DNA from: Geobacteraceae bacterium GWC2_55_20
GTDB lineage: Bacteria; Desulfobacterota; Desulfuromonadia; Geobacterales; Pseudopelobacteraceae
NCBI GenBank assembly: GCA_001802125.1
Contig: MGZK01000135.1
Coordinates: 1 to 64,000 of the forward strand
DNA length: 64,000 bases
Direction: 5' to 3'
Positions 1 through 10,697 of the stretch are shown here, piece after piece; positions within the stretch are counted from its first letter, which is position 1; every line of letters starts with the position of its first letter. The position numbers were made by a program, and so were the translations under genes. The notes under the pieces are model-generated. The model saw nothing but the letters and a program-made list of their open reading frames with translations, was not told the origin of the DNA and searched no databases.

Positions 1-671
1 GGACGGTCGGCGGCCAGGGATTTTTCCAGGTTGCCGATGGCCGTGAACTGGGCCGGCCAGAGCCCCTCAGAGTGCAAGGGCGGCATGCGGCGCAAGCGAC
101 TGCGATAGCAGTGCGGCGACCAGATCACGCCCGGCTCGGCTACAATTGAATCCGTAGGGGCGAAGCAAGGGTTATCTGCTTCGCCCGGTTTTTTATGCGA
201 TGGCGACATGGGCGAAGCTGGTGAGTCGTTTGCTTCGCCCCTACAGGCTTCATCCAGCCACCCGGCCAGGGTTTCGGGACGATGGAAGGAGAAAACTGAC
301 CGGGAACGGGGATCAGGATCAAGCCCGCTGGTAAAGCAGGTCTCAATGCCGGTTGACTGATATCGGAAGGGAAGCGGGCGGAACCAGGCCGGTAGCGACA
401 ACGACAACCCCTGGGTGTAGCGGGCGGACTGAATTTCGACGCCGGAGAGCGTCACCCCGGCCTTTTTGGCCTCGATCACCCCGGCTGCCTTGCCGTCAAC
501 GTACAACAGGTAATCGGCAAAGCCGAAACCGCGTTCCAGGGGAAACTCCCGGATAGCCACGCCCCGGCCGGCATGCAGGTTGACGCTCTTCACGTCCTGC
601 ACCAGCCAGCCTGCATCAAGCAGCATCCGGTCAATCTCTATGCGAGCTTCCTGTTCGGGCGTGGGGGACAT
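1..671 (-). CDS. hsdR: Type I restriction enzyme R subunit, N-terminal part (runs off the left edge)
   Basis: The minus strand is open from an ATG at 671 to base 1 with no stop. It begins MSPTPEQEARIEIDRMLLDA and contains the HsdR N-terminal nuclease signature FADYLLYVDGKAAGVIEAKK (D...ExK catalytic motif), then FHRPETLAGW and GLWPAQFTAIGNLEKSLA, the stretch that normally precedes the helicase Walker A motif. In the family this subunit cleaves DNA and translocates it together with HsdM and HsdS. About 220 residues are present; the helicase part and any partner genes lie outside the window. A roughly 31-codon palindromic repeat sits in frame between the nuclease and helicase parts (154-244). 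Function is clear from motifs; whether the full gene is intact cannot be judged. Confidence 0.85.
   Translation of the reverse strand, partial: MSPTPEQEARIEIDRMLLDAGWLVQDVKSVNLHAGRGVAIREFPLERGFGFADYLLYVDGKAAGVIEAKKAGVTLSGVEIQSARYTQGLSLSLPAWFRPLPFRYQSTGIETCFTSGLDPDPRSRSVFSFHRPETLAGWLDEACRGEANDSPASPMSPSHKKPGEADNPCFAPTDSIVAEPGVIWSPHCYRSRLRRMPPLHSEGLWPAQFTAIGNLEKSLAADR
154..244. repeat. Palindromic repeat element inserted in frame in hsdR
   Basis: The element is bounded by GTAGGGGCGAAGCAA (from 154) and its inverted copy TTGCTTCGCCCCTAC (to 244). Inside are two hairpins: GGGCGAAGCA/TGCTTCGCCC at 158-186 and GGGCGAAGC/GCTTCGCCC at 210-240. The hsdR frame reads through without a stop and encodes a low-complexity, family-atypical stretch. 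The GTAGGGGCGAA core resembles widely dispersed non-autonomous repeats (recalled family knowledge, not searched). Confidence 0.7.
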
Positions 672-881
672 CGGGGCACTCCTGAATCGACATCAATACA
701 CAAAAATAAAGTCATCCACCTTACCCCTACACCCCCTGCCTGTCAACGGATCACACCAACCACACGGTATCTGCAATACATTAATTCCGGCCTGACACGC
801 GACAGGAAAAAATCTCGGCTGAACGGGTAAGAATCAACGGCTCGGATGCAGGAACTTTCGTTAAATACAATCGAATTATTA

Positions 882-896
882 TGGCATAATCCTTGC
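882..896 (+). promoter_or_regulatory. Candidate sigma-54 promoter for the 990-4290 two-component operon
   Basis: TGGCATAATCCTTGC matches the -24/-12 consensus TGGCAC-N5-TTGC, with the GG and GC doublets exactly 10 bases apart. It lies inside the longest open frame (ATG at 846) but upstream of the in-frame ATG at 990. If it is used, the protein must start at 990 or later. Confidence 0.5.
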
Positions 897-989
897 GACA
901 TACTGTATATATCCAATCAGGTATTGCGCCAGGTCAATGCAGACGGCATTTCAAACGACAAGCCGAAAATTCATCACCACCATGATAAG

Positions 990-3638
990 ATGAAAAGCAA
1001 ACTCACTTCACGCCTGATGTCTATTCCGATCAAACACCTGGTGTCACTGATACTATTAGTGCTGCTGGTCCCGTCGATCACTCTCATTATCCATTCCGGC
1101 ATCCAGGAACGTAACAACGAGAAAAAACACATCAAAGCAAGACTGATGCAGCTGGCGGAGTTTACCGCCAACAATCAGAAAGAGGCGGCAATTGCGTCGG
1201 AGGACCTGGCTCACCTGTTATCTCACTTACCTGAAGTGTCAAACCGCGATATCCCGGCCATCCGGACTGCCCTTTCCGGCATAATGAAAACCAATCATCA
1301 GATTGAAAACATTTTTATCGCGGATTCATCCGGCAAGGTCATCGCCGCGACAACTTCACTCTCAACACCGGTTTCAATTGCAAACCACAGATGCTTTAAA
1401 AATGCCAGGAGCACAAAGAAACCGGCATCAGGTGAATATTATGCATCAATGCGGACCAGGAACTCCGCTATCTGTTTCGGCTTTCCGTTGCTGTCGAAAA
1501 AGGGCGAGTTTGACGGCCTCGTCCTGATCGAATATGGCGCCAACCTGTTCAAGATCACTCTGGATAAAGCCATTTACCCCCCTGACTGCAACATCAGTCT
1601 TTTTGACCACAACGGCACCAGGATCTACTCTCATTTATTCCCGCAACATGTCGGGCAGAGCATTCGTCCCGAGAATTTTAAGATGATGCGGATGGGCAAT
1701 GAAGACGGAGCGTTCTTCGAATCCCAAGACAGCAGTGGTAATGGCCGCCTGTTCTATTTTCGCAAACTGAGGCTGAAAAGCGAGCAGGAACCGTATCTCT
1801 ACATTCGGGTCGGCCTCCCGGCAGATGCGGTCCACGCTGATCTGAACAGAAGATTTCTCCTGGAGATCATGGCGCTCGCCTCGATAACCATACTGTCATT
1901 CGGATTTGCCTGGTTACTGAGCAAACACCTGATCATCAATCGCATCATGCGGCTGAATACAGCCGTGCAATCCCTGGCCGGGGACAACCTTGACATCAAC
2001 ATCCCGGACATTGAAGGGGCCGAACTGGGACAACTGGCGCAATCGTTCAACCGGATGATCGAACACCTGAGGAGCCGGGAGTCATTCCGCCTTATGTACG
2101 AAGAAGAGTTGAGATTCAACGAGAGCAAATTCAAATCGCTCTACAAACTCTCATTCATGGCTGACAATCCGGAATCGGCTATCGAATCTTTTGCCCTGGG
2201 GGAAGCGATCCGCCTGACCGGAAGCACGAGCGGGCATATCTGTGAGCTGAACCTAGATGAATCTGTGCTTGCCGTCCTGACATGTTCCGGAGAAGGCGCG
2301 TGTGAATGCCGCACTGCGGTGGAATACGGTGTTGCCGATGCCGGCCTGTGGGGAGAGTCTGTCAGGCAGAGAAAACCGGTCATCATCAATGGCCATGGAG
2401 ACTCCAATCCGCAATCGGGGGCACTTCCGCATGGTTTTGGAGAAATATCGCGGTATCTGAGCGTGCCTCTGATCGTTGACAACAAGGTTGTAATGCTGGT
2501 CGGAGTCGGAAATAAAGACATGGATTATTCAGAAAAAGATGTTCTCATGCTGACTCTGATCATGGATGGCATATGGAGAATCAAGGACAAAAAACGGACT
2601 GTTGAAGAACGCCTGGAAAACGAGCGTATCCTGGACACTCTCCTGAATGCGGTGCTTGAATCGATCGGCCTGGTAACAACTGATTACATGGTTGTCAAGG
2701 CAAACCGGATATTTGCGAAGAGACTAAACTGCACCCCGGACGAGATGTATGGAAAATGCATTTTTAATTTTTTCACCGCTGACGTCAGGGATAGCCGCAG
2801 AATCAGATATAGACGGGCGTTGGCAACGCGACAACCGGTAATGTTTGAAGACCGGCGCGGCAACATTACTTTCATCAACGCCATTAGTCCGGTGCTGGAC
2901 GCATCGGGAAACGTGATATATCTTGCCGTTTATGCGATGGATATCAGCCGCCTGAAAAACTATGAAAATGAGCTGATCGCGGCCAACGAAATACTCACGG
3001 CGCAGTATCAGAAGATCGAGGTTACCAGGGAGGAAGAGCGGCGCAACATCGCGCGGGAGCTGCATGATCAGATGGGACAGATTTTGACCGCTATGAATAT
3101 GGACCTGAGCTGGCTGATTCGGCAGATGAAGCCGGAGATGGTTCACAGGTTTAACAGTCATATAAACGGCATGCGGCTGAATCTGGCAAACCTGATCTCA
3201 ATGGTGCAAAACATCACCTCCCGGCTTACACCTCCCCTGCTTGAGAACCTGGGTCTCGCGGCAGCCATCGGTCATTATGTTCAGGATTTTCAACTGAAAA
3301 GCGGTATAGTATGCCACCTGATGCTCGATGAAGACGCGGGCAACCTGTTTGACAAGGAAGATTCGATTGCAATATTCCGGATTCTGCAGGAAGCGCTGAC
3401 CAATGTGGTTCGCCATGCCAATGCCTGTGAGGTAGCAATATCACTCTGCCTTACTCCGCAATCGGTTGTCCTTGAGGTTGCAGATAACGGCAATGGAATT
3501 ACGTCTCGGGAGATCCGCGCGCCGGATTCTTTCGGGATGCTGGGAATGCAGGAACGGGCAAAAAAATGCGGCGGTTCTCTAGCTATACATGGCGTTCCCG
3601 GTGACGGCACTGTTGTACGAGTGGTGATTCCCCGCTGA
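990..3638 (+). CDS. Membrane sensor histidine kinase, NarX/HisKA_3 type
   Basis: Predicted 882-residue membrane kinase. From the 990 start it has TM1 (about 14-34), a periplasmic Cache-like sensor (about 40-275), TM2 (about 290-310), HAMP, a GAF-like domain (about 390-540), PAS (about 560-670), a HisKA_3 segment with RNIARELHDQMGQ (phospho-acceptor His692) and a C-terminal HATPase with NGNG and FGMLGMQERA. This is the family that phosphorylates NarL/LuxR-type regulators; the partner follows 13 bp downstream. The frame also has an ATG at 846, giving 48 extra N-terminal residues. I prefer 990 because the hydrophobic segment begins soon after it and a sigma-54-like site lies at 882. No strong ribosome site precedes either start. 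Ligand unknown. Confidence 0.88.
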   Translation: MKSKLTSRLMSIPIKHLVSLILLVLLVPSITLIIHSGIQERNNEKKHIKARLMQLAEFTANNQKEAAIASEDLAHLLSHLPEVSNRDIPAIRTALSGIMKTNHQIENIFIADSSGKVIAATTSLSTPVSIANHRCFKNARSTKKPASGEYYASMRTRNSAICFGFPLLSKKGEFDGLVLIEYGANLFKITLDKAIYPPDCNISLFDHNGTRIYSHLFPQHVGQSIRPENFKMMRMGNEDGAFFESQDSSGNGRLFYFRKLRLKSEQEPYLYIRVGLPADAVHADLNRRFLLEIMALASITILSFGFAWLLSKHLIINRIMRLNTAVQSLAGDNLDINIPDIEGAELGQLAQSFNRMIEHLRSRESFRLMYEEELRFNESKFKSLYKLSFMADNPESAIESFALGEAIRLTGSTSGHICELNLDESVLAVLTCSGEGACECRTAVEYGVADAGLWGESVRQRKPVIINGHGDSNPQSGALPHGFGEISRYLSVPLIVDNKVVMLVGVGNKDMDYSEKDVLMLTLIMDGIWRIKDKKRTVEERLENERILDTLLNAVLESIGLVTTDYMVVKANRIFAKRLNCTPDEMYGKCIFNFFTADVRDSRRIRYRRALATRQPVMFEDRRGNITFINAISPVLDASGNVIYLAVYAMDISRLKNYENELIAANEILTAQYQKIEVTREEERRNIARELHDQMGQILTAMNMDLSWLIRQMKPEMVHRFNSHINGMRLNLANLISMVQNITSRLTPPLLENLGLAAAIGHYVQDFQLKSGIVCHLMLDEDAGNLFDKEDSIAIFRILQEALTNVVRHANACEVAISLCLTPQSVVLEVADNGNGITSREIRAPDSFGMLGMQERAKKCGGSLAIHGVPGDGTVVRVVIPR

Positions 3639-3651
3639 AATTGGAGGAGCA

Positions 3652-4290
3652 ATGATGAAAATTTTGCTGGTTGACGATCACACGATTGTGCGGCACGGTC
3701 TGGTCCGGATACTTTCCGAGATGGACTGCAAGTTTGAAATTGATCAGGCCAGCAATGGGCAGGAAGCGCTGGCCATGTTCAACAGCGTTGATTACGCTCT
3801 GGTTCTGCTGGACATCTCGATGCCAGGCCGAAACGGGCTGGAAATCCTCAAGTGTATCAAACGCGACAAGCCGACGGTGCCGGTATTGATGTTGAGCATG
3901 CATTCCGAAGGGCAGTACGCAGTAAGATCGTTACGTTTGGGCGCAGCAGGATATATTACCAAGGAAAGCGCGTCACACGAACTGCAGGGGGCGGTCAGCA
4001 AGGTTCTTTCAGGCGGCAAATACCTGGGGCCGTCAATGGCGGAACTGCTGGCGGAGACTCTATTTGAATCAAAAAAGAGTGTCGAACATCTGCACGAGTC
4101 ATTATCCGACCGGGAACAGCAACTGGTGGGCATGATGGCCACCGGCAAGACCATGACCGAAATCGCCAACGAATTATGCCTGAGCATAAAAACAATCAGC
4201 ACCTATCGCACCAGGATTCTGGAAAAACTCAATCTGAGAACCAGCGGCGAGATCATCGCCTACGCGATAAAAAACGACTTGAGCTATTAG
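3652..4290 (+). CDS. NarL/LuxR-family response regulator
   Basis: 212 residues: receiver domain with phospho-acceptor Asp54 (VVLLDISMPG context) and Lys near 104, then a LuxR-type helix-turn-helix (LSDREQQLVGMMATGKTMTE, then LSIKTISTYR). GGAGGAGCA precedes ATG-ATG at 3652/3655. It follows the HisKA_3 kinase gene by 13 bp, so the two form a cognate pair, probably one transcript. Targets are not visible from sequence. No clear terminator is seen in the 55 bp before the convergent kinase gene. Confidence 0.92.
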   Translation: MMKILLVDDHTIVRHGLVRILSEMDCKFEIDQASNGQEALAMFNSVDYALVLLDISMPGRNGLEILKCIKRDKPTVPVLMLSMHSEGQYAVRSLRLGAAGYITKESASHELQGAVSKVLSGGKYLGPSMAELLAETLFESKKSVEHLHESLSDREQQLVGMMATGKTMTEIANELCLSIKTISTYRTRILEKLNLRTSGEIIAYAIKNDLSY

Positions 4291-4345
4291 GCTCATATTA
4301 CATTGTTGTTAAAAGCGAACCAGGACATATTTACGGCAACTGTCT

Positions 4346-7141
4346 TTAAGCCCGGCCCACAATCCCGGCCACGGCCCGGCTCAGCTCACTTCGATTATAC
4401 GGCTTTTGTATAAAACCGCCGGCGCCCATTTCCAACAGCTCATTCTCGGTTCCTTCACAGCTGAATCCGGAACAGAACAGAACCTTCAAGCCAGGTGCCT
4501 GTTCACGCAATCGCAGGTAAGCCTCCTTGCCCCCCATCCTGGGCATGATCATGTCCAACATCACAAGCGAAATTTCGCCACGGTTCGCAGCATAAACCTC
4601 CAGCGCATGTTCCCCGTTTTCCGCAAGAAATACCGTATAACCCAGTTCTTCCAGCAACTCGCAACCGACCGACCGCAACATCTCTTCGTCGTCCACCAGC
4701 AATATGCCTCCGCTACCGCGAACAATCATTTCCTCGGGCGCCTGTTCGCTGGATTCGGCGGAAACCAGCGGGAGAAAGATCTTGAATACCGAGCCGAGAC
4801 CGGGCTGACTCTGGACGATGATCTCGCCACCATGATTTTTGACCGTTCCGTACACTGACGCCAGACCAAGGCCGGTCCCTTTACCGGCCTCCTTTGTGGT
4901 AAAAAACGGCTCGAAAATATGCTCCAAAAGATCTTCCGTCATACCGACCCCGGTGTCCGACACTGCCAGTTCCAGATATCGCCCCGGCTTGACCGAGAAA
5001 CCCATGGACCGGCAGGATATCTCATCGAGTGTTCTTTCTGTGCTCGAATATGTCAGTGTGCCGCCCCGCGGCATCGCATCGCGGGCATTTACCCCCAGAT
5101 TGAGCAACAGATTATGCAGTTGGGTCTGATCACACATGACAACCGGATTTCCGCTCGCCAGACTTGATGTGAGTTGAATATGCTTGTCAATAGTGCGCTC
5201 AAGCATGCCCATCACCGAGGAGATTGATTCATTGATTGCTACAGGAGCTAATACAGTCGGCCGCTTGCGGGAAATGGTCAACAGATCACGGGTCAAATCC
5301 GCTGAACGGGTCGCTGCCTCGATGATGTTGCCCACCATCTTGCTGTTCTTCTCGTCGTCCGCAAGCCGTCGCCTTAGTATCTCGGCCGAAGCCAGAATCC
5401 CGGTCAGCATATTATTGAAATCGTGGGCGATCCCCCCCGCCAGCTGGCCGACAACATCCATTTTTTGCAACTGGTGCAGCTGGCTCTGAAGCCGCTTCTG
5501 CTCCGTTATATTCATTACCGCGCTCAAAATCAGAGGCTTGCCGGCAATCTCCAACCTGGTCCCGGAATAGAGCACGCTGATTTCCGATCCATCCTTGCGG
5601 CGCATAACCGCTTCGAAGTTATGTACATAGCCGTTATTCCGAAACTGCTGAATAAAATTGTCATACTCATTTTCTTTTTGCCACAGTGTCAGATCGATGG
5701 TTGATTTACCGACCGTTTCATCCCGGCTGTAGCCGAACATGTCCGTGAATGCACGGTTGACTTCATAAAAGGTGCCACCGGGAATGGTTGTGAGCGTCAC
5801 CGCGATCGGGGAATTATCAAATACCGCCTTGAATTTTATCGAGCTTTCCTCGGTCAGTTCCAGCTGAACTTTCAAGCGGTCCTCGCTGGCCAGAAGCTGG
5901 TCGTGGGTCGTTTGATACTCTCCGATCTGCTGGCGTAGCATCTCTTCCGTTTGCTGCAGCACATCCTGGCTATGCATGAAATCTTCCACCTGAGCCCGCA
6001 GCATCTCCTCGGTCACCTGCAATTCTTCCTGGGATTTTTGATACTCGTCGATGCGTGTCTGAAGCTCACCGGTCAACCGTTTTTCCATGCGCAGCATTGT
6101 TCTGAAAAGCAAAACCAATACAAGCGTAACCAATACCGTTGCAATTAACATGGCGTTCCTGAGTGTCCTGGCATCTTCGTTCAACTCATCCAGCCACGAC
6201 CCGGCGCAGACAACCCAGTTCCACTCTTTCAGCGTGCGATAGGCAACCAGCTTCTCCCGTACCTCTGTTTCACCAAGTTCCTTGTTGATCCAGGGATAGC
6301 GGACGATTCCATTTTTCTTTTCCAGTATTTCCCTTATGAACTGGCGACCATCTGAGTCCCTGTAATCGATGATGTTGATGCCTTCCTTGACAGGGTGGAT
6401 CTTGAGCTTTCCGTAGTCACTTCCCTCCTTGGCATCCACCACAAAGATATAACCGCTTCTCCCGATTTCAGTGTTGCGGATCTTGTCCTTGAGTCCTTTC
6501 AAGTTGTCGGTAAAGTCCAGTCCGATGAAGAGCACTGCAATCACATTGCCCCTATCATCCCTGACCGGCTGGTAGGAGGTCATGTAGTCCTTGCCGAACA
6601 GTTCCGCCTTGCCGACATAACCGGCGCCCTTCAATAGTCCCTGATACGCCGGGTGATTTCTATCCAGCAGCGTGCCCAGGGCACGGCTGCCATCCTCTTT
6701 TTTCAAAGACGTGGACACCCGGATGAAATCGTTATCCGAACGGACAAATACAGTTCCGGCCGCCTTGGTGTCAGACGAAAAATGGTCGACGATTGAATTG
6801 TTCAGATTCAGTGTCACCGATCCGTTTCTGAGTAGAGGAGTTTTCCTGCCTTGAATGGTGACGCTTTCGGATGGATCGATGCTAAACTTTTCCGGAAAAT
6901 GGATTTTAAATACATTGGCTATCTTTACCGCGCTTTCCGATAATGCGGAGTGATAGGACGACATGGTGTTGACCAGCAACAGCGCCTGTTGCGACAACTC
7001 CTGTTCGGCATGCTTTTCCAGTCGCCGCGAGATGTACATAGTAAGTGTCACTGCGAAGACAGCCAGAACCCCGATTATCAGCAAAGTGTAAACCAGGGCT
7101 GTTTGTGAGCCTGCTGAACGCTCTGACGGGAATTGTTTCAT
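4346..7141 (-). CDS. Hybrid sensor histidine kinase (Cache-PAS-HisKA-HATPase-REC)
   Basis: 931 residues. TM1 is near 18-38. A periplasmic double-Cache region (about 45-320) contains typical strings such as [11 protein letters not shown] and [15 protein letters not shown]2 is near 330-350. A long coiled coil of repeated [12 protein letters not shown]-like heptads leads to a PAS domain, a HisKA domain with GGIAHDFNN, an HATPase ([27 protein letters not shown]) and a C-terminal receiver ([17 protein letters not shown]). The receiver has no attached DNA-binding domain, so output probably goes through a phosphorelay or local feedback. ATG at 7141 follows AGGAAGGTTTTTG; a TTG lies one codon upstream. 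It is convergent with the NarL-type pair. Confidence 0.9.
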   Translation of the reverse strand: MKQFPSERSAGSQTALVYTLLIIGVLAVFAVTLTMYISRRLEKHAEQELSQQALLLVNTMSSYHSALSESAVKIANVFKIHFPEKFSIDPSESVTIQGRKTPLLRNGSVTLNLNNSIVDHFSSDTKAAGTVFVRSDNDFIRVSTSLKKEDGSRALGTLLDRNHPAYQGLLKGAGYVGKAELFGKDYMTSYQPVRDDRGNVIAVLFIGLDFTDNLKGLKDKIRNTEIGRSGYIFVVDAKEGSDYGKLKIHPVKEGINIIDYRDSDGRQFIREILEKKNGIVRYPWINKELGETEVREKLVAYRTLKEWNWVVCAGSWLDELNEDARTLRNAMLIATVLVTLVLVLLFRTMLRMEKRLTGELQTRIDEYQKSQEELQVTEEMLRAQVEDFMHSQDVLQQTEEMLRQQIGEYQTTHDQLLASEDRLKVQLELTEESSIKFKAVFDNSPIAVTLTTIPGGTFYEVNRAFTDMFGYSRDETVGKSTIDLTLWQKENEYDNFIQQFRNNGYVHNFEAVMRRKDGSEISVLYSGTRLEIAGKPLILSAVMNITEQKRLQSQLHQLQKMDVVGQLAGGIAHDFNNMLTGILASAEILRRRLADDEKNSKMVGNIIEAATRSADLTRDLLTISRKRPTVLAPVAINESISSVMGMLERTIDKHIQLTSSLASGNPVVMCDQTQLHNLLLNLGVNARDAMPRGGTLTYSSTERTLDEISCRSMGFSVKPGRYLELAVSDTGVGMTEDLLEHIFEPFFTTKEAGKGTGLGLASVYGTVKNHGGEIIVQSQPGLGSVFKIFLPLVSAESSEQAPEEMIVRGSGGILLVDDEEMLRSVGCELLEELGYTVFLAENGEHALEVYAANRGEISLVMLDMIMPRMGGKEAYLRLREQAPGLKVLFCSGFSCEGTENELLEMGAGGFIQKPYNRSELSRAVAGIVGRA

Positions 7142-7630
7142 CAAAAACCTTCCTGAGATTTCAAATCGAGCTGAATTCGCTATGAATTTCCATCAAGTCC
7201 GAATGCCCTCTCGGCACATTTATTTTAAAGCGAGCAGGGCAAACAACAGCTTAATTATATTTTTCACACTTCAACTTCATCGAATTACTAAAGATTTTAT
7301 ATGTGATTTTCACAACGTCAACCGCAAATTTATTAACAATAATCAGGCTCGGAATTCCGGTTGCCATCCACTGGCCACGCCGCGCTGTTGAGGCCTGGCA
7401 CCATGCCGCCGCGAGTTAAAATGCTAGTTGGCTGTATTTATATGCATAAATTTCATCCAATCTATCAAGCCTGTACCATATGAATAATGGTCAAAAAAAA
7501 CACAATGCAGGATTTTTCTTACAGCATTACTCTGCCGTAAGATTACTTACTACAAATTAATAAGAGTTAGTCTTATTGGTTTGCTGAGTGTTTATGTATA
7601 CAAGTATAAAAAAGTAATGCGGGAGGTCAT
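7142..7630. other. Intergenic region between divergent kinase and chemoreceptor genes
   Basis: About 490 AT-rich bases. Visible elements are a 6-bp-arm palindrome ATAAGAGTTAGTCTTAT at 7560-7576, a shorter inverted repeat CTTAC...GTAAG near 7518-7541, and GGGAGG just before the chemoreceptor ATG. No sigma-54-type site with correct spacing was found. No gene is supported. Confidence 0.6.
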
Positions 7631-9283
7631 ATGAAATTCAGCCTGTCTGACTTGAAAATGCGGACGAAACTGTTGCTGCTGGCGTCAATAGGTATCCTGG
7701 GACTGGTTGTGATCGGCACGCTGAGCACCCTCGATCTGAAACAAGCCAATCGGGATCTGGCCCAAATTAACAGCAGCATACAAACTGTTACTAATTTTGG
7801 TGAGATGAAGAGCCGCCTGCTGATGGCGCGACTTAACCTCGTCTATATGATGGCGCTCACGGACATGACCAGGATCAGCGAAAAATTTGATGACTACAAC
7901 AAGCAGATTTCCGAGATTCGCAACTTAATCAAGCAAGTTGAGCAGCAAGAACTGGATCAGGAGGAAAAGGACCTGCTGGCAACATTCAAGGCTGGTGTGG
8001 AAGCCTATGCGGTGCAGGGCTCCAAACTGGCCGAGATGCTTTTGGCCGCGCATAGGACGCAGGACCAGGCGGCGCTTTCCGCAGCTGTTTCCTTCGGATC
8101 CGAAAAGGTGGCGCCTCTGTATAACAAGCCAGCGGAATCTATTAATACCTTGAACGCATTTAACATCAAACACAGCCAGGAACATTTCAGAATAGCCGAC
8201 GAATCCTCAAAGAAGCAGATTTTCATCAATACGCTCATCATCCTGTGCGCGATCGCTCTGTCGATCATCGTCTGCATCGTGATCGCCAGGGGCATAACCC
8301 GCTCGCTGGCGAATGTCTTTGACACGATGTCCGCGATTGCCGGCGGCGACCTTACCGCCCGCTCCTCGATCACCTCCGCTGATGAAATGGGCATGCTCGG
8401 CAAGGAGATGAATCTGATGGGAGAAAAACTGTCCGGAATTATCAGGAAACTTTCCGACAACAGCCTCTCGGTTTCTTCAGCGGCGGTCCAGATGCACTCC
8501 ACCTCGGCCCAGATGGCCACCAGCACAGAGGAACTGGCGGCGCAAGCCAGCACCATCGCCACGGCCTGCGAAGAGATGTCGGCCACCTCCTCGGAGATAG
8601 CCCGCAATTGCCACAGCGCGGCTGATGACTCGGCCAAGGCCAACGATGCCGCCCGCATGGGCGCCCAGGTGGTCGAAGAGACCGTGAACGTGATGAGCCG
8701 GATCGCCGACCGGGTGCGTTCCACGGCCAAGACGGTGGAAACCCTCGGTTCCAGGTCGGACCAGATCGGCCAGATCATCGGCACGATCGAGGATATTGCC
8801 GATCAGACCAACCTGCTGGCCCTGAACGCTGCCATCGAAGCTGCCCGGGCCGGTGAGCAGGGACGCGGTTTTGCAGTTGTCGCGGATGAGGTCCGGGCGC
8901 TGGCCGAACGCACCACCCGCGCCACCCGTGAAATCGGCGAGATGATCAAGTCAATCCAGTCGGAAACCAGGAGCGCGGTATCGGCAATGGATGAAGGTGT
9001 GCGTCAGGTTGAACAGGGAACCCTGGAAGCCGGGAAATCGGGCGAAGCGCTGCGCCACATTCTGGAGCAGATCGCCAATGTCACCAACCAGGTCAATCAG
9101 ATTGCCGTAGCGGCGGAAGAACAGACCGCCACAACCACGGAGATCAACAATAATATCCAGCAGATCACCGAAGTAGCGCATATCAGCTCGGTGGCATCCC
9201 ATGAAGAGGCGTCGGCCGCCAACCAACTATCCAACCTGGCCGAGGATCTCAAGAGAATGGTCGAACTGTTCAAATACGCCTAG
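7631..9283 (+). CDS. Methyl-accepting chemotaxis protein (4HB sensor)
   Basis: 550 residues. TM1 (about 15-35), a helical periplasmic four-helix-bundle sensor (about 36-195), TM2 (about 197-218), HAMP (about 219-272) and a long cytoplasmic signalling domain with the conserved hairpin tip [20 protein letters not shown], followed by [16 protein letters not shown]. Receives small-molecule or redox signals and controls CheA at the polar array. GGGAGGTCAT precedes the ATG. The C-terminus ends in ...MVELFKYA, with no NWETF-type CheR tether. Confidence 0.93.
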   Translation: MKFSLSDLKMRTKLLLLASIGILGLVVIGTLSTLDLKQANRDLAQINSSIQTVTNFGEMKSRLLMARLNLVYMMALTDMTRISEKFDDYNKQISEIRNLIKQVEQQELDQEEKDLLATFKAGVEAYAVQGSKLAEMLLAAHRTQDQAALSAAVSFGSEKVAPLYNKPAESINTLNAFNIKHSQEHFRIADESSKKQIFINTLIILCAIALSIIVCIVIARGITRSLANVFDTMSAIAGGDLTARSSITSADEMGMLGKEMNLMGEKLSGIIRKLSDNSLSVSSAAVQMHSTSAQMATSTEELAAQASTIATACEEMSATSSEIARNCHSAADDSAKANDAARMGAQVVEETVNVMSRIADRVRSTAKTVETLGSRSDQIGQIIGTIEDIADQTNLLALNAAIEAARAGEQGRGFAVVADEVRALAERTTRATREIGEMIKSIQSETRSAVSAMDEGVRQVEQGTLEAGKSGEALRHILEQIANVTNQVNQIAVAAEEQTATTTEINNNIQQITEVAHISSVASHEEASAANQLSNLAEDLKRMVELFKYA

Positions 9284-9311
9284 AAGGCTATGACACGCCG
9301 TCCGGACAAAA

Positions 9312-10676
9312 TCACCGCATGCATTGGAACACTCCGGCGCACCAGAGGCAGGCGCCGCAGGGCACACTCCTGATGTGGCAATCCTGTTCGAACTCCTCGG
9401 CCTGCACATAGTCGCAAGGCGCCAGGCCGCAACTGGCGCAGGAGGGATAATCATAGGCCAGCACGTCGCCGCGGAACGACCTGAATTGCGGGCTGTTCCA
9501 GATTTCCAGCAGATCCTGCCGCTGCAGATTGCCGAACACTCTGGGTTTGACGATCTGGTTCCAGCCGCTGGCATAACAGTCGTAACGATGCCACAGGAAA
9601 TAGCAGGGGGACACATCTCCGTTCCATGAAACAAACGCGCTCCCCTCCTCGACAAAGCTGCATTTGCGCTGTTCCCTGAGGGCGATCTCGGGCAGACGCA
9701 GATCCAGACCGGTTTTTTCGGCGATCTCTTTTGCCGCCGAAAAGATGGCGGCGGTTTCTTCCAGATGTTCATGTTCCAATGCCAGCAGTTTCTTCATGTC
9801 CAACATGATCCCCTGCCGCTCCGCCTCGGACTTCATCGCCTCGATCGTATCCACGACCGCCTGTTCGTCGGCTGTCCGCGAGTATTTCCAGCGCACTTCC
9901 GGATAGCGGTTGATATCGACCCCCGCCCCGGCGGCCTTTGCGCGCCATGCAGAGTAGAGCGCCAGCGCCTGATCGCTGACATTGCAGAAGATCGCCTCGC
10001 CGGCATGCTGCCTGTCGTATGGCAATACATGGGTGACAATGGCGAATCTCGCTCCCCGCCTGGCGGCCCATTCGAGTGTTGCCGGAAGTTCAGCGATATT
10101 GTTGCGCATTGCTACAAATTCGACACCGAGTTTCACATCAGGACGACCACATTGCTTCATGGCGGATTGCAGAGAGGACAAGGCCCGATCGACTGACTCC
10201 ACCTCCCCCCCTTCGCGAAGCTTTTTGAACTGTTCCGGCTCAATCGCGTCTATGGACAGGCAGACACGGTCCAGTCCGGAATCAACCAGGGAAATGGCGC
10301 GCAGATTAGTCATCAGCACACCATTGGACTGGAAACCGATCCAGCCGGCCGCCGGCATCAGCTTCCTGGCCCTCTGGATGTACGATTCCAGATACGGATT
10401 CATGAGCGGCTCGCCGATGCCATTCAGGATCAGCGCTCCAAGGCCGGGAAGAGCCGGTTCAAGGCGCGAGAACAGTTCCGGAGAGAAATCGCCCTCGCAG
10501 ACCTCGCTGCCACGGTTCTGCTTGACACACATCAGGCAGTTGAGGTTGCAGCGGGTGGTTGTCTCCACGAACAGCTTGGCGGGATGATCCGCCAAGGCAG
10601 CGCCACCTGCTTCCGTTCCATGGACGGTTTCAATCAAATCCGCCTGATTCACGTTAATTTTCACCGCTCGCCTCAA
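9312..10676 (-). CDS. Radical SAM/SPASM protein, probable maturase for tungsten-cofactor oxidoreductases
   Basis: 454 residues. Radical SAM cluster motif CNLNCLMC (about 42-49), then a TIM-barrel core with GIGEPLMNP and a C-terminal SPASM-like region rich in Cys (SPCYFLWHRY, CASCGLAPCDY, SVPCGACLWCAG). This resembles my memory of the radical SAM family associated with tungsten-dependent aldehyde oxidoreductases. The TupA-type genes and MoaE-like gene next door, on the same strand, support that. No tungsten oxidoreductase gene lies in the window. Generic alternative: a peptide or enzyme-modifying SPASM protein of unknown target. Confidence 0.72.
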   Translation of the reverse strand: MRRAVKINVNQADLIETVHGTEAGGAALADHPAKLFVETTTRCNLNCLMCVKQNRGSEVCEGDFSPELFSRLEPALPGLGALILNGIGEPLMNPYLESYIQRARKLMPAAGWIGFQSNGVLMTNLRAISLVDSGLDRVCLSIDAIEPEQFKKLREGGEVESVDRALSSLQSAMKQCGRPDVKLGVEFVAMRNNIAELPATLEWAARRGARFAIVTHVLPYDRQHAGEAIFCNVSDQALALYSAWRAKAAGAGVDINRYPEVRWKYSRTADEQAVVDTIEAMKSEAERQGIMLDMKKLLALEHEHLEETAAIFSAAKEIAEKTGLDLRLPEIALREQRKCSFVEEGSAFVSWNGDVSPCYFLWHRYDCYASGWNQIVKPRVFGNLQRQDLLEIWNSPQFRSFRGDVLAYDYPSCASCGLAPCDYVQAEEFEQDCHIRSVPCGACLWCAGVFQCMR

Positions 10677-10697
10677 GTCATGACCACTGTTTCCGCT

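Noticed and set aside
7383-7460. TGGCACC and TTGGCTG strings upstream of the chemoreceptor as sigma-54 sites
   Set aside because: The distance between GG and GC is wrong in both cases.
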